From the NCBI RefSeq assembly GCF_020966635.1, contig NZ_JAJKFQ010000002.1, forward strand, positions 434,001 through 498,000: 64,000 nucleotides of DNA, written 5' to 3'. Positions 53,558 to 63,500 of this stretch are shown piece by piece. The stretch's first letter is position 1. Each line of letters begins with the position of its first letter. Source of the DNA: Stieleria sp. JC731 (GTDB taxonomy: Bacteria; Planctomycetota; Planctomycetia; Pirellulales; Pirellulaceae). A program made the translations under genes and the position numbers. The notes below the pieces were generated by a model. The model worked only from the letters and a program-made list of their open reading frames with translations. It did no database searches and was not told where the DNA came from.

Positions 53558-54339
53558 CCCGCTGGACGTTCACGACCAGATCAAACAGCTTTTCGAAAAT
53601 CGACATTGCGCCGGTTCGCCGAAGCTGGTTGGCCGAACAAACGTTAGCCGACATTCAACATCAACAGCTGATTGCCGACGGCAGCCCCATCGACGCAGCC
53701 GAAATATTTGACATACAAATCGTCGACAGCGAATCCGACGAGATCGTCATCGAAGGTGACTTGCGCAACGGAATCAATACCGCAGCGATGCACGACGCTG
53801 GAGTTTTCCGAGTTTGTGGAAGTGTCGGCGATTATGCCGGATGCAGCTTGCGAGGCGGCACGCTATTGGTCGAAGGCAACGCGGCGGATTTCCTGGGCGC
53901 TCCGCTTGGTACGAAAAAGAGCGGCATGTCCCGTGGCGAAATCATCGTTCGTGGTGACGCGGGCAACTATGCCGGACACCGAATGCGTCGTGGGACGATC
54001 ACCATCGCCGGAAGTGCAGGTGACTTCCTGGCCGCTTCGATGGTCGCCGGAACGATCGGAGTTGGTGGCACTTTTGGGCGGAGCCCCTGTGTCGGCATGC
54101 GCCGCGGCACAACGATTCTGCCAAAAGCGAACCTTGACATGTTCGCAAGCGAAAAATCACCAGACACCGAGAAGTCCACGTACACCGCTGCCAACTTGTA
54201 TCGACCCGTTTTTTTCTCGCTCTTTCAGGGTGAATTGATGCGCAGTGTCGTGTCTCAACTTGGCGGCGAAACCGTCCACCGGATTCGTGCCGATCGCCGC
54301 GTTGATGGACAGGGAGAGATCCTTTTCCCAGCTCGGTAA
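53554..54339 (+). CDS. fhcC: Formyltransferase/hydrolase complex subunit C (FwdC-like)
   Basis: 261 residues, start overlapping the fhcD stop (ATGA). The protein is a right-handed beta-helix of repeated G-rich rungs: FRVCGSVGDYAGCSLRGGTL, GDAGNYAGHRMRRGTITIAG, SAGDFLAASMVAGTIGVGGT, as in FwdC and the GltB C-terminal domain. It forms a structural subunit of the complex. The fourth subunit, FhcB, is not in this window. After the stop there is a 125-base gap and a new promoter for the next gene. Confidence 0.94.
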   Translation: MTRWTFTTRSNSFSKIDIAPVRRSWLAEQTLADIQHQQLIADGSPIDAAEIFDIQIVDSESDEIVIEGDLRNGINTAAMHDAGVFRVCGSVGDYAGCSLRGGTLLVEGNAADFLGAPLGTKKSGMSRGEIIVRGDAGNYAGHRMRRGTITIAGSAGDFLAASMVAGTIGVGGTFGRSPCVGMRRGTTILPKANLDMFASEKSPDTEKSTYTAANLYRPVFFSLFQGELMRSVVSQLGGETVHRIRADRRVDGQGEILFPAR

Positions 54340-54464
54340 ATTCAAAATTCTGGCATTCGGTTTCGAATGACTTTCCTGTTCACTGGCACGATGTCCGTAC
54401 GTTTTCGGTTAAACTAATGCCGTTACCTGCCTCCAGTCTTTTCCCGCCTAGGAGTCTTCCTTCC

Positions 54465-56021
54465 ATGACTCGTATTACCCGTCGTCAATTTTCCGCGGCA
54501 TCCGCGGCATCCGCGGCATCATTCGCTAGCCTTTCATTCGGCGTCCACAGTAGCCAATCCGCCAAAGCATCTGACAACCCAAACGAAAAACTGGGCGTTG
54601 TCGTTGCCGGTCTCAATAGCCGAGGCCGTTCTCACGTTGCGGGTTTCGGAAATGATTCGCGATGTGAGATTCGCGCAATCGTTGACATCGACGAAAAGGT
54701 GGCCGAAAGGGCAGCCGCCAGCATCAAAGAACAGTACGGCAAAGCTCCCAAGGTCTATCGTGATTTTCGCGAGATGCTTGAATCGGATGATTTGCAGATC
54801 GTCACCGCTGCGACACCAAATCATTGGCACGCATTGATGGGTGTCTGGGCAATGCAGGCCGGCAAAGACGTCTACATCGAAAAGCCCATCAGCCACAACG
54901 TGATGGAAGGACGCTCGCTGGTCGAAGCCGCCAAGCGTCACCAACGCATGTTCCAAACCGGAACACAGTGCCGCAGCAGCAAAGGTGTGATCGACCTCGT
55001 CGACTTCGTCCAAGGTGGCGGAATCGGTGAAGTCAAACTCGCGCGCGGCCTTTGTTACAAACGCCGAAAATCAATCGGGCCGCTTGGCAACTACCCGATC
55101 CCCGACAACGTTGACTTCAACCTGTGGAGCGGACCGGCAACCTACACCGACCCGAAAGTCACTCGGCAAAAGTTCCACTACGATTGGCACTGGCAACGAC
55201 ACTATGGCAACGGTGATTCCGGCAACCAAGGCCCACACCAAACCGATGTCGCACGCTGGGGACTTGGCTTGGAACGTCACCCGGAATCGGTTCTAACCTA
55301 TGCGGGCCGCCTAGGCTACAAAGCGGAACGCAAGAACCCTGACTACGTCGATGCCGGTGATACTGCAAACACTCAGGTTTCGATTTACAACTACGGTGAC
55401 AAGACCATCGTTTTTGAAACACGTGGCCTAAGCGTCGACAACAGCGCCGACAAAGAAATCAACGAACTCTTCGGCAGCAACCGCGGCAATCGTATCGGTG
55501 TCATCTTCTATGGCAGCGAAGGCTATGCGATCCAAGGACCTCGCTACGAAAACGGGGCCGTGTTCGACAAGAACATGAAACTCGTTCGTGAGTTCAAGCA
55601 CGACACCAAAGTCGACGGGCAGTTGAACGACGTGCACATGAGCAACTTCGTCGACTCAGTCGTTTCACGTGACTATTCAACGCTGCATGCCGACGCGATG
55701 TGCGGACACCTGTCTGCGTCGATCGCGCATCTCGGAAACATCGCTTACTATGTCGGGCAAGACCAAAAGGCATCGCCGGACGAAATCAAGCAAGCGGTCG
55801 AGAAATTCGATTCATCCGATGATGATGTCGCGACATTCGAACGAACTTTGCAGCACCTTCGCGACAACGGTGTCAAACCAGAATCCGAACAGCTGTCCCT
55901 GGGCCCGGTTCTGAACTTTGATCCTAAGTCGGAAAAGTTCGCCGACAACGATGCGGCCAACGCAATGTTGACTCGTCAATATCGCGACGGCTTCGAAGTT
56001 CCCAAACCTGCAGACGTCTAG
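54465..56021 (+). CDS. Tat-exported Gfo/Idh/MocA oxidoreductase
   Basis: 518 residues from ATG 54465, with AGGAG at 54450. MTRITRRQFSAASAASAASF is a twin-arginine signal (RRQFSAA), so the folded, cofactor-bound enzyme is exported. The NAD(P) domain reads LGVVVAGLNSRGRSHVAGF, then TAATPNHWHALMGVWAMQAG, KDVYIEKPISHN, in which Lys of EKP is the usual catalytic residue. The C-terminal domain carries GNQGPHQTDVARWGL. This exported subgroup is very common in planctomycetes and is thought to act on sugars. A triple AASAASAAS direct repeat in the signal comes from a DNA repeat (GCGGCATCC). Confidence 0.94.
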   Translation: MTRITRRQFSAASAASAASFASLSFGVHSSQSAKASDNPNEKLGVVVAGLNSRGRSHVAGFGNDSRCEIRAIVDIDEKVAERAAASIKEQYGKAPKVYRDFREMLESDDLQIVTAATPNHWHALMGVWAMQAGKDVYIEKPISHNVMEGRSLVEAAKRHQRMFQTGTQCRSSKGVIDLVDFVQGGGIGEVKLARGLCYKRRKSIGPLGNYPIPDNVDFNLWSGPATYTDPKVTRQKFHYDWHWQRHYGNGDSGNQGPHQTDVARWGLGLERHPESVLTYAGRLGYKAERKNPDYVDAGDTANTQVSIYNYGDKTIVFETRGLSVDNSADKEINELFGSNRGNRIGVIFYGSEGYAIQGPRYENGAVFDKNMKLVREFKHDTKVDGQLNDVHMSNFVDSVVSRDYSTLHADAMCGHLSASIAHLGNIAYYVGQDQKASPDEIKQAVEKFDSSDDDVATFERTLQHLRDNGVKPESEQLSLGPVLNFDPKSEKFADNDAANAMLTRQYRDGFEVPKPADV

Positions 56022-56387
56022 GCTGCGTCTCACGACCGGGCTGGGCTCAACCGACGTCCAACATGCACCAGCGTGTAGCCAATGACTTGGCAACACACTG
56101 GTATTGGCGGCGATGTCCTGCAAATCGCTACGCAGCGCAAACGTTGACTGCAAAAACTTCATCGTTTGACCACCAGTGTTCGCACGCACGTCATCGCGTT
56201 AAACGCGTCATCTCCGTAGAATGCCACCTCTCCCGATCGAATCCCACCGGCAAGAAGGCTTTCCCTGAAAACCTTCCATGCAGAGATTCCGTACAGAGAT
56301 GACGATTGAGACGCGACAAAGTCGCCAACTTCGCAGTGCGACTAACACTAGGCCCTTCTTGGATCAGAATCACCGGGAACCAATACG
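56022..56387. other. Intergenic region
   Basis: About 365 bases with no convincing gene on either strand, no member of the palindrome family and no T-rich hairpin that I can find. It must include the promoter of the peptidoglycan-binding gene. Confidence 0.4.
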
Positions 56388-57122
56388 GTGACACTTTTCA
56401 TAAACGCTTCTGTCGGACGTCGTGGTGTCAACAAGCACGACGACACCACTGGTGTGCAGAAGGCAATCAATCAAGTGCCATTGGATGATGGTGGATCTCC
56501 AGTCCCACTGAAACCGGATGGCATTTGCGGGCGCAAAACGATCGATGCGATCGAACGGTTCCAGATTCACCATTTCGGATGGCCGGGTGCCGATGGCCTA
56601 ATCGAGCCGGGCCGGCAAACGTACAACCGCTTGGTTCTCTATACGTTTCCGGATTTGGAGCTGCCTCCGATTCCAAAACGTCGCGCCGAACCGCGATCAA
56701 CGAAGTTCATCATCATGCGCGAAAACGCGCGAGATTCGTTTGGAGCGAGCAATCACGATTACTATTTCGAAGTCCGTTCGGTGCCCCATAACTTCGCTAG
56801 CGTCTACTATCTTGAACGCAGGCCGATGCCCAAACCGCGGCCGATCCCGACCAAATTCAACGGACACTTTTCAATCTTCCATACGAAGAAGCCGATCACG
56901 ACGAAAGAGTTCCAATGCCAGGCGGTGTATTTCTCTCGCGAGCAAGTTGCTCAAAAGGTAGAAAGTCACCTCACGCTTGTTCTCGATAGCGGGTCGATCG
57001 AGATCCCGATGGACTCGCATTTGATCGGTCCCCACGGAATCGTCCGCCACAGCCAAGGTGGCGCCAGCACGTTTCAGTCTGGCCTGTTCGACTTCGTCTC
57101 CTTAGCCGATCAAGTGTTTTAA
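56388..57122 (+). CDS. Peptidoglycan-binding-domain protein
   Basis: 244 residues from GTG 56388. The first 80 residues are a peptidoglycan-binding domain 1-like fold: VQKAINQVPLDDG, LKPDGICGRKTIDAIERFQI, WPGADGLIEPGRQTYNRL. The remainder (FEVRSVPHNFASVYYLERRP, FQCQAVYFSREQVAQKVESH) has no recognised family. There is no signal peptide, so export, if any, is by another route; similar proteins accompany contractile or lysis systems, but none is seen here. Confidence 0.78.
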   Translation: MTLFINASVGRRGVNKHDDTTGVQKAINQVPLDDGGSPVPLKPDGICGRKTIDAIERFQIHHFGWPGADGLIEPGRQTYNRLVLYTFPDLELPPIPKRRAEPRSTKFIIMRENARDSFGASNHDYYFEVRSVPHNFASVYYLERRPMPKPRPIPTKFNGHFSIFHTKKPITTKEFQCQAVYFSREQVAQKVESHLTLVLDSGSIEIPMDSHLIGPHGIVRHSQGGASTFQSGLFDFVSLADQVF

Positions 57123-57261
57123 GGCTTGCAGTTCAACTGCAGTTTTCGGTCCTCGCCGATAAAGCGAATGATGCTTCTCGAGCGACAATGATGGCTCAAC
57201 AGCAGATTCATCATGATAGCCCACCCTCCAGTCGTGAAAGGTGGGCCATCGCGGATGAGCT

Positions 57262-57756
57262 CTAGTGGCGTTGGTAAGTTCCGATCAATTCAGACTCTGC
57301 CAACACCTTTCCTTGCATTGCCTTTTCGAGAGCGATCCGATCAGCTCCCGGATCAAGGTCAAGCTTTTTCGAAAGTGCATAAAGCTTGAACCGATAATGG
57401 TGCACTTCTTTTTGGGCCGGTGGTGTCGGGCCACAGTAACCCATCTTTGGTCCGCCAGTTGTGGAATGCTGTCCTTGCAAGATCCGAATCGGCATGTCAG
57501 TTGTCGATTCGCGTGGCAAGTGCTCCGGCAGTTCCGCTAGGTCTGGCGGAATCTTGTAGACCAGCCAATGCACACTGTCTTCTTTCGATGACGCGTCAGG
57601 ATCTTCGCATACGATTGCAAGTTCCTGAGTGCCTTCTGGAAGGCCTCGCCATCGCAGTGGAGGAGAAACATTGGCACCCTCCACCGTATACTTTTCCGGC
57701 AACGTTGCCCCATTGAAAAACGCTGGGCTTGAAATGGTCAGGCACATGATAATCAC
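57262..57756 (-). CDS. YbhB/YbcL-type PEBP (Raf kinase inhibitor-like) protein
   Basis: 164 residues from ATG 57756, or 161 from ATG 57747 (MCLTISSPAFFNG). PEBP motifs: SPPLRWRGLPEGTQELAIVC, EDPDASSKEDSVHWLVYKIP, and GGPKMGYCGPTPPAQKEVHH-YRFKLYAL. The fold binds anions or phospholipid head groups; the bacterial role is not settled. Normal length. Convergent with the peptidoglycan-binding gene across about 140 bases. Confidence 0.93.
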   Translation of the reverse strand: MIIMCLTISSPAFFNGATLPEKYTVEGANVSPPLRWRGLPEGTQELAIVCEDPDASSKEDSVHWLVYKIPPDLAELPEHLPRESTTDMPIRILQGQHSTTGGPKMGYCGPTPPAQKEVHHYRFKLYALSKKLDLDPGADRIALEKAMQGKVLAESELIGTYQRH

Positions 57757-58242
57757 CTGCTTGATAGTTCAGATCGACGCGACAACGGCCTTCGGCACAG
57801 GTGGCACGAAACCACAACCGATTCGCGTGGGACTGAATCCCATGCATTTCATTTTAGCCGATCGCAACGCATAAACCGAGCGTAAAGGTTGTGATTCCCA
57901 CCAAGTGCTTGCAACTGTCGAGGCCAGTGTTCGTTGGCACACCGATCTACAGGTTGTGTTGCAGTGCTTATTGGTTTGCAATTGGTGTTCCAATCATCAG
58001 CCCCAATCCGGATTGCCGTAAGACCCGCAAGATTGCGATCAAATTTGCATCGCGAAGAGGCTTAATGCCGCTCAGCTGACCAATACTTGGCCGGTCGATC
58101 AAAGATTGAATACTCACAGAGTGTTGCTATCAATATTAGCCATGCTTCACTGTGCTGACGTGCACTTTAAATTTGCCTCATGTGTGCATTCGGTACCAAC
58201 TTTGGCCGCCGAACGAGTCAGTTGACCCTCAATGATTAGGCA
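57757..58242. other. Intergenic region
   Basis: About 485 bases. Small frames on both strands carry no domain. No repeat family member was found. It holds the promoter of the PEBP gene and the 3' end of the DUF4261 gene. Confidence 0.4.
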
Positions 58243-60078
58243 TCATTGGCTTTCCGCAACGGGCGTATCATCCGGCCATCGCAATCGATCGGCGGTTTTC
58301 CATTCATCCCATTGCTTGCCCCAACCGTCGTACCTAAATCGATAGCGTTCGCCTTCGATTTCTTTAATCGTTCCGTCGTACCAACGACTGCTCCACTTCA
58401 CGCGAACCTTGTCGCCGACTTCAGGCAGCTTCGCGATGACGGGCTGGAATATTGCGTCACGCTGTTCGACATACCATTGCTTGGCAAACGTCTGGTCTTC
58501 GCTTGATAGCTGTTTGTAGGCAATCGAAGACTCAGTCCCATCCGGCATGCGCACTCGAACGACCGTTTGATCGCGTTCCTTTTCGACGGCGAAGATGTCG
58601 CCTGAATCTAAAACATCGCCCGAAGCATCATGCCACTGACGAGCCTCCGTCGCTTGGTCCAAAGTATCTTGTTCCGCAGAAGTCGGCTGCTTCGCTCTGG
58701 CCATCGCGCCGACTTGTGATGGCTGAACGACCTCGAAGGGATTTTCTAGCGCTGGAATGCTTTGACCAGAGCTTGGTTCGACCTCCAACGCAGGCGGATC
58801 GGCAGCTTCGACGACCTCGACCTTGGACGGCGATTGCTCCGAAGCCGTCGCGGGCGTTTCGAACTCGGCTTGCGGGGCACCTGTGGCTTCATTGCTAGAC
58901 TCAGCCGCGACAACGCTGGGTTGCACGGTGTCGGTTTCTAGCGGAGCAGTTTCATTGACATTGGAATCTTCCATGTCGCTGTTCGACTCATCGCGATCAG
59001 GACCATCGTTGTCCTGTGGAACTTGTGGTGCCAGCTGATTTTGACCGAGCGGTGTTGTTTGTACGGGCAGCGGCACTGTTGGTGCGGACGTCTCCGTCTC
59101 TGGATTGGATTGATCATCGCGCATCGCAAACCTGGGCTGCTCTGGTTGCGGTTGATCTGCGAATTGTTCTCCTAGCCAACCGACGGCATACACGATTCCG
59201 ATAACAAGACATCCAACGGCACCGACACATGCCAATAGAACCAGTAATGATTGCACTAAGCTAGGTTCAGCGTTGTCTTCGGGACCGAGCGAAGCGTTTT
59301 CTCCAGACCCTTCGTAGACCAGATGAATCACTTTGCCTTCACGGCCAAAGACCGATTCACGGTGCAGCACTCGAATGCGTTCATGCTCGGTTTCGCCAAG
59401 TGAGTCGCCGTGTTTTAGCACCGGCCCATTGAGCATCAGGTATTCACACACACCTGTCAGTCTTGCGTAAAGCTCTTCAGCCGATTCGGTCGCGGTGACA
59501 CATTCGATTTCCATTAATCCGAACGCTTCAAGTCCGGTTGTCAAACCCATGGTCGGATGGCCTTCGTGCGGCACCACATCGATGTCGATCCACAGCCCCA
59601 CTGGCAAGTCGTCCTTGCCCATTGAATCGACGACGAGACGAAAGTTTTCACTCGATACCTTGGTCGCTTGCTTTCCCCAAAGGATTCCGACTGCGGTGGG
59701 ATAGAGATTCAGAATCGCATTGACAGCTTGCGTCAAAATCTTCGCCTGGGTGACGGGAGAGTTCTTCGAGTCGCCAACGACGACAACCCAGTGGCTTTGA
59801 TGAGAAGCCAGCTGCGCCTGCGCATCAGGCCAAAGCGGAGTTGCGGATTCTTCATCGGATTCGGTCGGAATCTTGGGCATTCGGGAAACAAAAATCGCTC
59901 CCGGATCGACTCCGTCCTCGCCCTTATCGACCAAATCAATCTGATGGATGTTTTCTGAATCTGCCTTGATCGAGTCGATTTCGATGGCATCTGGAAAGCA
60001 ACCAGACATGTGCTCCCCGAACGCACGCGAATCGAACTGGGGAGCGTCGGAGAAAACGACAAAGCAAACCATAGTCAT
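58243..60078 (-). CDS. DUF4261 - transmembrane - SHD1 - Tudor-like protein
   Basis: 611 residues. The N-terminus (MTMVCFVVFSDAPQFDSRAF, WVVVVGDSKNSPVTQAKILT, HPTMGLTTGLEAFGLMEIE) is a DUF4261 domain. One membrane helix lies near 277-300 (LLVLLACVGAVGCLVIGIVY). A disordered, Pro/Glu/Gln-rich stretch of about 150 residues follows. The C-terminus has an SHD1 module (ARQWHDASGDVLDSGDIFAV, VRMPDGTESSIAYKQLSSED) and a Tudor/agenet-like end (GDKVRVKWSSRWYDGTIKEI). This combination joins domains usually met apart; the role is unknown, perhaps a membrane scaffold. Confidence 0.78.
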   Translation of the reverse strand: MTMVCFVVFSDAPQFDSRAFGEHMSGCFPDAIEIDSIKADSENIHQIDLVDKGEDGVDPGAIFVSRMPKIPTESDEESATPLWPDAQAQLASHQSHWVVVVGDSKNSPVTQAKILTQAVNAILNLYPTAVGILWGKQATKVSSENFRLVVDSMGKDDLPVGLWIDIDVVPHEGHPTMGLTTGLEAFGLMEIECVTATESAEELYARLTGVCEYLMLNGPVLKHGDSLGETEHERIRVLHRESVFGREGKVIHLVYEGSGENASLGPEDNAEPSLVQSLLVLLACVGAVGCLVIGIVYAVGWLGEQFADQPQPEQPRFAMRDDQSNPETETSAPTVPLPVQTTPLGQNQLAPQVPQDNDGPDRDESNSDMEDSNVNETAPLETDTVQPSVVAAESSNEATGAPQAEFETPATASEQSPSKVEVVEAADPPALEVEPSSGQSIPALENPFEVVQPSQVGAMARAKQPTSAEQDTLDQATEARQWHDASGDVLDSGDIFAVEKERDQTVVRVRMPDGTESSIAYKQLSSEDQTFAKQWYVEQRDAIFQPVIAKLPEVGDKVRVKWSSRWYDGTIKEIEGERYRFRYDGWGKQWDEWKTADRLRWPDDTPVAESQ

Positions 60079-60588
60079 GATCGAATCTCATCCATCGATG
60101 AAAACCAAACCGCAAAAAGTTGTCCGACCAGTCTAACTGTCCAACCAACAATCACCCGGCGATTCTGCCCCGATCTCAATTGCTTCTTCGTAATCGATCT
60201 TCTGATTTACTAAAGCATTTCAAATATCTAGTCGCGACTGGCAGCATGCGTGATCCCTCATCAAACCTGCATGAACACTGGCGCCCTTCCGACTTATTTC
60301 GACCAAAATTTGACAACCAGCGCCGGGGGTAATAGAACACCCCCAGGACCCGCTACAGAGCACGCCGCCGGCGACTCAGCATGCTTGGTGCCCCGAGTGA
60401 CACGAGCAGGTGAATCGCGGCAGGCACTCACCATGTGAGGTTGAGATTTTGAAGAACACCCGGAAATTGATCCATGGTGACGAACGGAAATGACTGATCG
60501 GAGGATTTCCGAAAGTCTCGTTCAATAGCTCTCAGTGTGTCCGAACAACTGGCTATACACGATTGAATGTGAATGAGGTTCGCAACCG
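60079..60588. other. Intergenic region between divergent genes
   Basis: About 510 bases between the DUF4261 gene (minus) and the cytochrome gene (plus). No domain-bearing frame, no repeat family member. Both promoters must lie here. Confidence 0.4.
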
Positions 60589-63500
60589 ATGAAGTTGCTT
60601 GATCGATCAACAACCGCCCGCATTCGAATGAACCGTCCGGCAAGCAAGCCTGTCAGTTTTACGAGCTTACGGCCACTCTTCCTGCTACACAAAAGCTTGA
60701 TCATCACGTTACTGATTGGCGTCAGTATCGGTTGCCAAAAAAGTGATCCGCAGTCACCGAAAGTTGATGAGGCGATGCAGCGCGCCAAAAGGGCGAAGAT
60801 AAAAGTCGAAGATGCCGTCCGTTTTTATTCTTATCGTGATGGGCAACCGGTCCCCGATCTCTTTGCCGGTATGGACGCGATTCATCAAGGGGATCCGGAT
60901 AGCCCTGACGCTTTGCTCGACAAAAGCAATGGCAAGCGTGCCTTCGCAGAAGTTGTCGATGTTGACCTCAGACGCGACAGCATAAGCAAGTCGGACAACG
61001 AGATCATTGGACGCAACACATGGATGGCTTGGTGCGCGGGAAATGAAGGCTTTTGGGACTGGCTTGCGACGGACAGCCTTGGATTCATTGATCTACTAAA
61101 GCTCGTTGATTCGCGAGAACGCCAAAGTCGATTCGAAAAGACTGGGATGATCAATGAACCGGGCATGATGCAATCGGCAGATGGTACGCGGATTAAACAT
61201 GAGTTCGGTCTATGGCTGGATCAACCGACGGACCCGTTTTATCGACAGTGGAGGCAGTATTACTTAGAACAGACCTTTGAAGAACTCAAGGCGGGCAACC
61301 ACTACTCACAAATCGGACTTCACAAGCGATCTGCCAACGGTGGATACACAGGGCCATCTCTTTACCAAGGCGAACCGCGTGACACCCCCAAGAAACCTCG
61401 CTACCGCTACCCGTCGGACTATTTGCCCGATGAAATGCGTGAGTCGATTTATGCACTGTCGATCAGTCGAGCTGAGACGCAAGTGCAACCTGGAAAGACC
61501 GACGTTAACCAATCATATGAAGCCTATCAGTCTGATAAGTTCGACACGGCTCATGACAACCCCTACGACAAACGGATTCCACCTCCGGACCTTTACGGTC
61601 TCTCTAGCGGCGTTATCGGACTAAGGCTGTTCCCCAACCCGTACTTTGATGCCGAAGCTCAGGCGAAGTGGGATCCCGACGCGTATCAAAAGGATCGATC
61701 GTACTGGTCTGACCCGAACTTGATTCGCCCATTTCGAGTTGGCATGAGCTGCGCCTTTTGCCACACATCGTTTCACCCACTGCGTCCACCCAAAGATATC
61801 CAAAACCCTCGCTGGGAAAACCTTTCGGGCAACATCGGTGCTCAGTACCTCTCGATGAGAGCAACGGTTGGCGGTTTGCTAGAACCCGATAACTTTGTCT
61901 ATCACTTACTTGAGAGCCAACCGCGTGGCACGATCGACACATCGCTAATCGCGTCGGACAACATCAACAATCCGAACACGATGAATGCCATCTTTGGATT
62001 GCCCCAAAGGGCCATCCTTTCACTGTCAAACCCACAAGAACGGCTCAGCAAAACGAGCGCGTCGCTTCCTTCGCTGTGGGACGACAACCAATCTGCCCCA
62101 GTACTTCGCTCTAGCGCTGACAATCCATCGAAGCAGATAATCCATCCTGGAAACAACCTTCTTGGAGATGCGGTAAACGACATGGTCGCGGGATTCTGGA
62201 GCGGCTTTGTGAATCAATTTGGTTTAGAAGATCGAATTATCGAATCAAATGGCAACCCTCGTTTTGTCCCACGCATCCTTCTTGATGGGTCTGACAGTAT
62301 CGGTACTTGGGGTGCCTTAGCACGCGTGTACCTGAATATCGGAAGCTACTGGGAACAGTGGAACGAACTGCACCAGGTCGTGATTGGCTTCGAACCGCAA
62401 CGTCCGTTCCTGCTGCGGGACTGCGAAACCAATTCGGTTTATTGGAACGCGACCGAAAAACGAGTCCCCGGCCTGCGTGACTACTTCCTACAAATCACGC
62501 CTCCGATGCCGTTGCTTTCGACGCCAGATGGCACCGACCGCTTAGACCCCATCGAATTCGATCGATTGAAACAACTGGCCGAGCAAGAAAAACAGCCTCT
62601 CGACGCACTGCTACAACAAGCCCGTGCACAGCACGTCGACTGGAAACAGCTGGCAAGAGGCAGACAAGTCTTTGCCGCAAACTGCATCGTTTGCCATTCA
62701 AGCATCCAACCGGAAAGCCATGTCGCTCATACGATCCTTCCGCCGCGAAAAAGTCTTTGCAAAAAGCTGATTGAATTCTTACGACATACCTTCTGCGGCA
62801 TCCCACCCTCGCAAAGCGATTTTACGGTAGATGAATTCAAATCGCTTGCCACCGAACGAAAAGCCTATCGCGAACGAGACGAACAAACCGGTGAATTCTG
62901 GGAACACGAACCGGGGCGATGGCTTGATGATCCGACTTACCAGCGTTGGGCCAATTGGATTGTTGATCAACCGGCATTCTGGAAACACAACTATCTTTCA
63001 ACCGACTATCGCATCCCGATCAATGTGGTCGGAACGAATTCCAGCCGTGCGATGGCGACCAACGGCATGTCGGGTCGAATGTGGCAAGACTTTGCTTCGG
63101 AAAGCTACAGAGAGCTGCCTTCACCTGGCGAGATTGAATACTTTGATCCCTACAAAGGCGAAAACGGTGAATGGTCCACGTACTCGCCACGGCACACCGC
63201 ACCTGAAGGCGTGCCGAATCAAGGTGGTGGACCAGGATACTACCGAGTCCCTTCGCTAATCTCGATCTGGGCGACTGCGCCTTTCCTGCATAACAACTCA
63301 CTCGGCCTCTACAACAACGACCCTTCCGTCGATGGTCGATTGGAGGCGTTTGACGATGCGATTCGCAAATTGCTTTGGAAAGAAAAACGACTCGAAAGCA
63401 GTAGCTATAACGGAGCGACAGCGGAACGACTAGAACAGGACAATGGCTTGATCTGGCGAACGCCTCAAGAAACGTACCTGACGATCGATTCGAAACGCAC

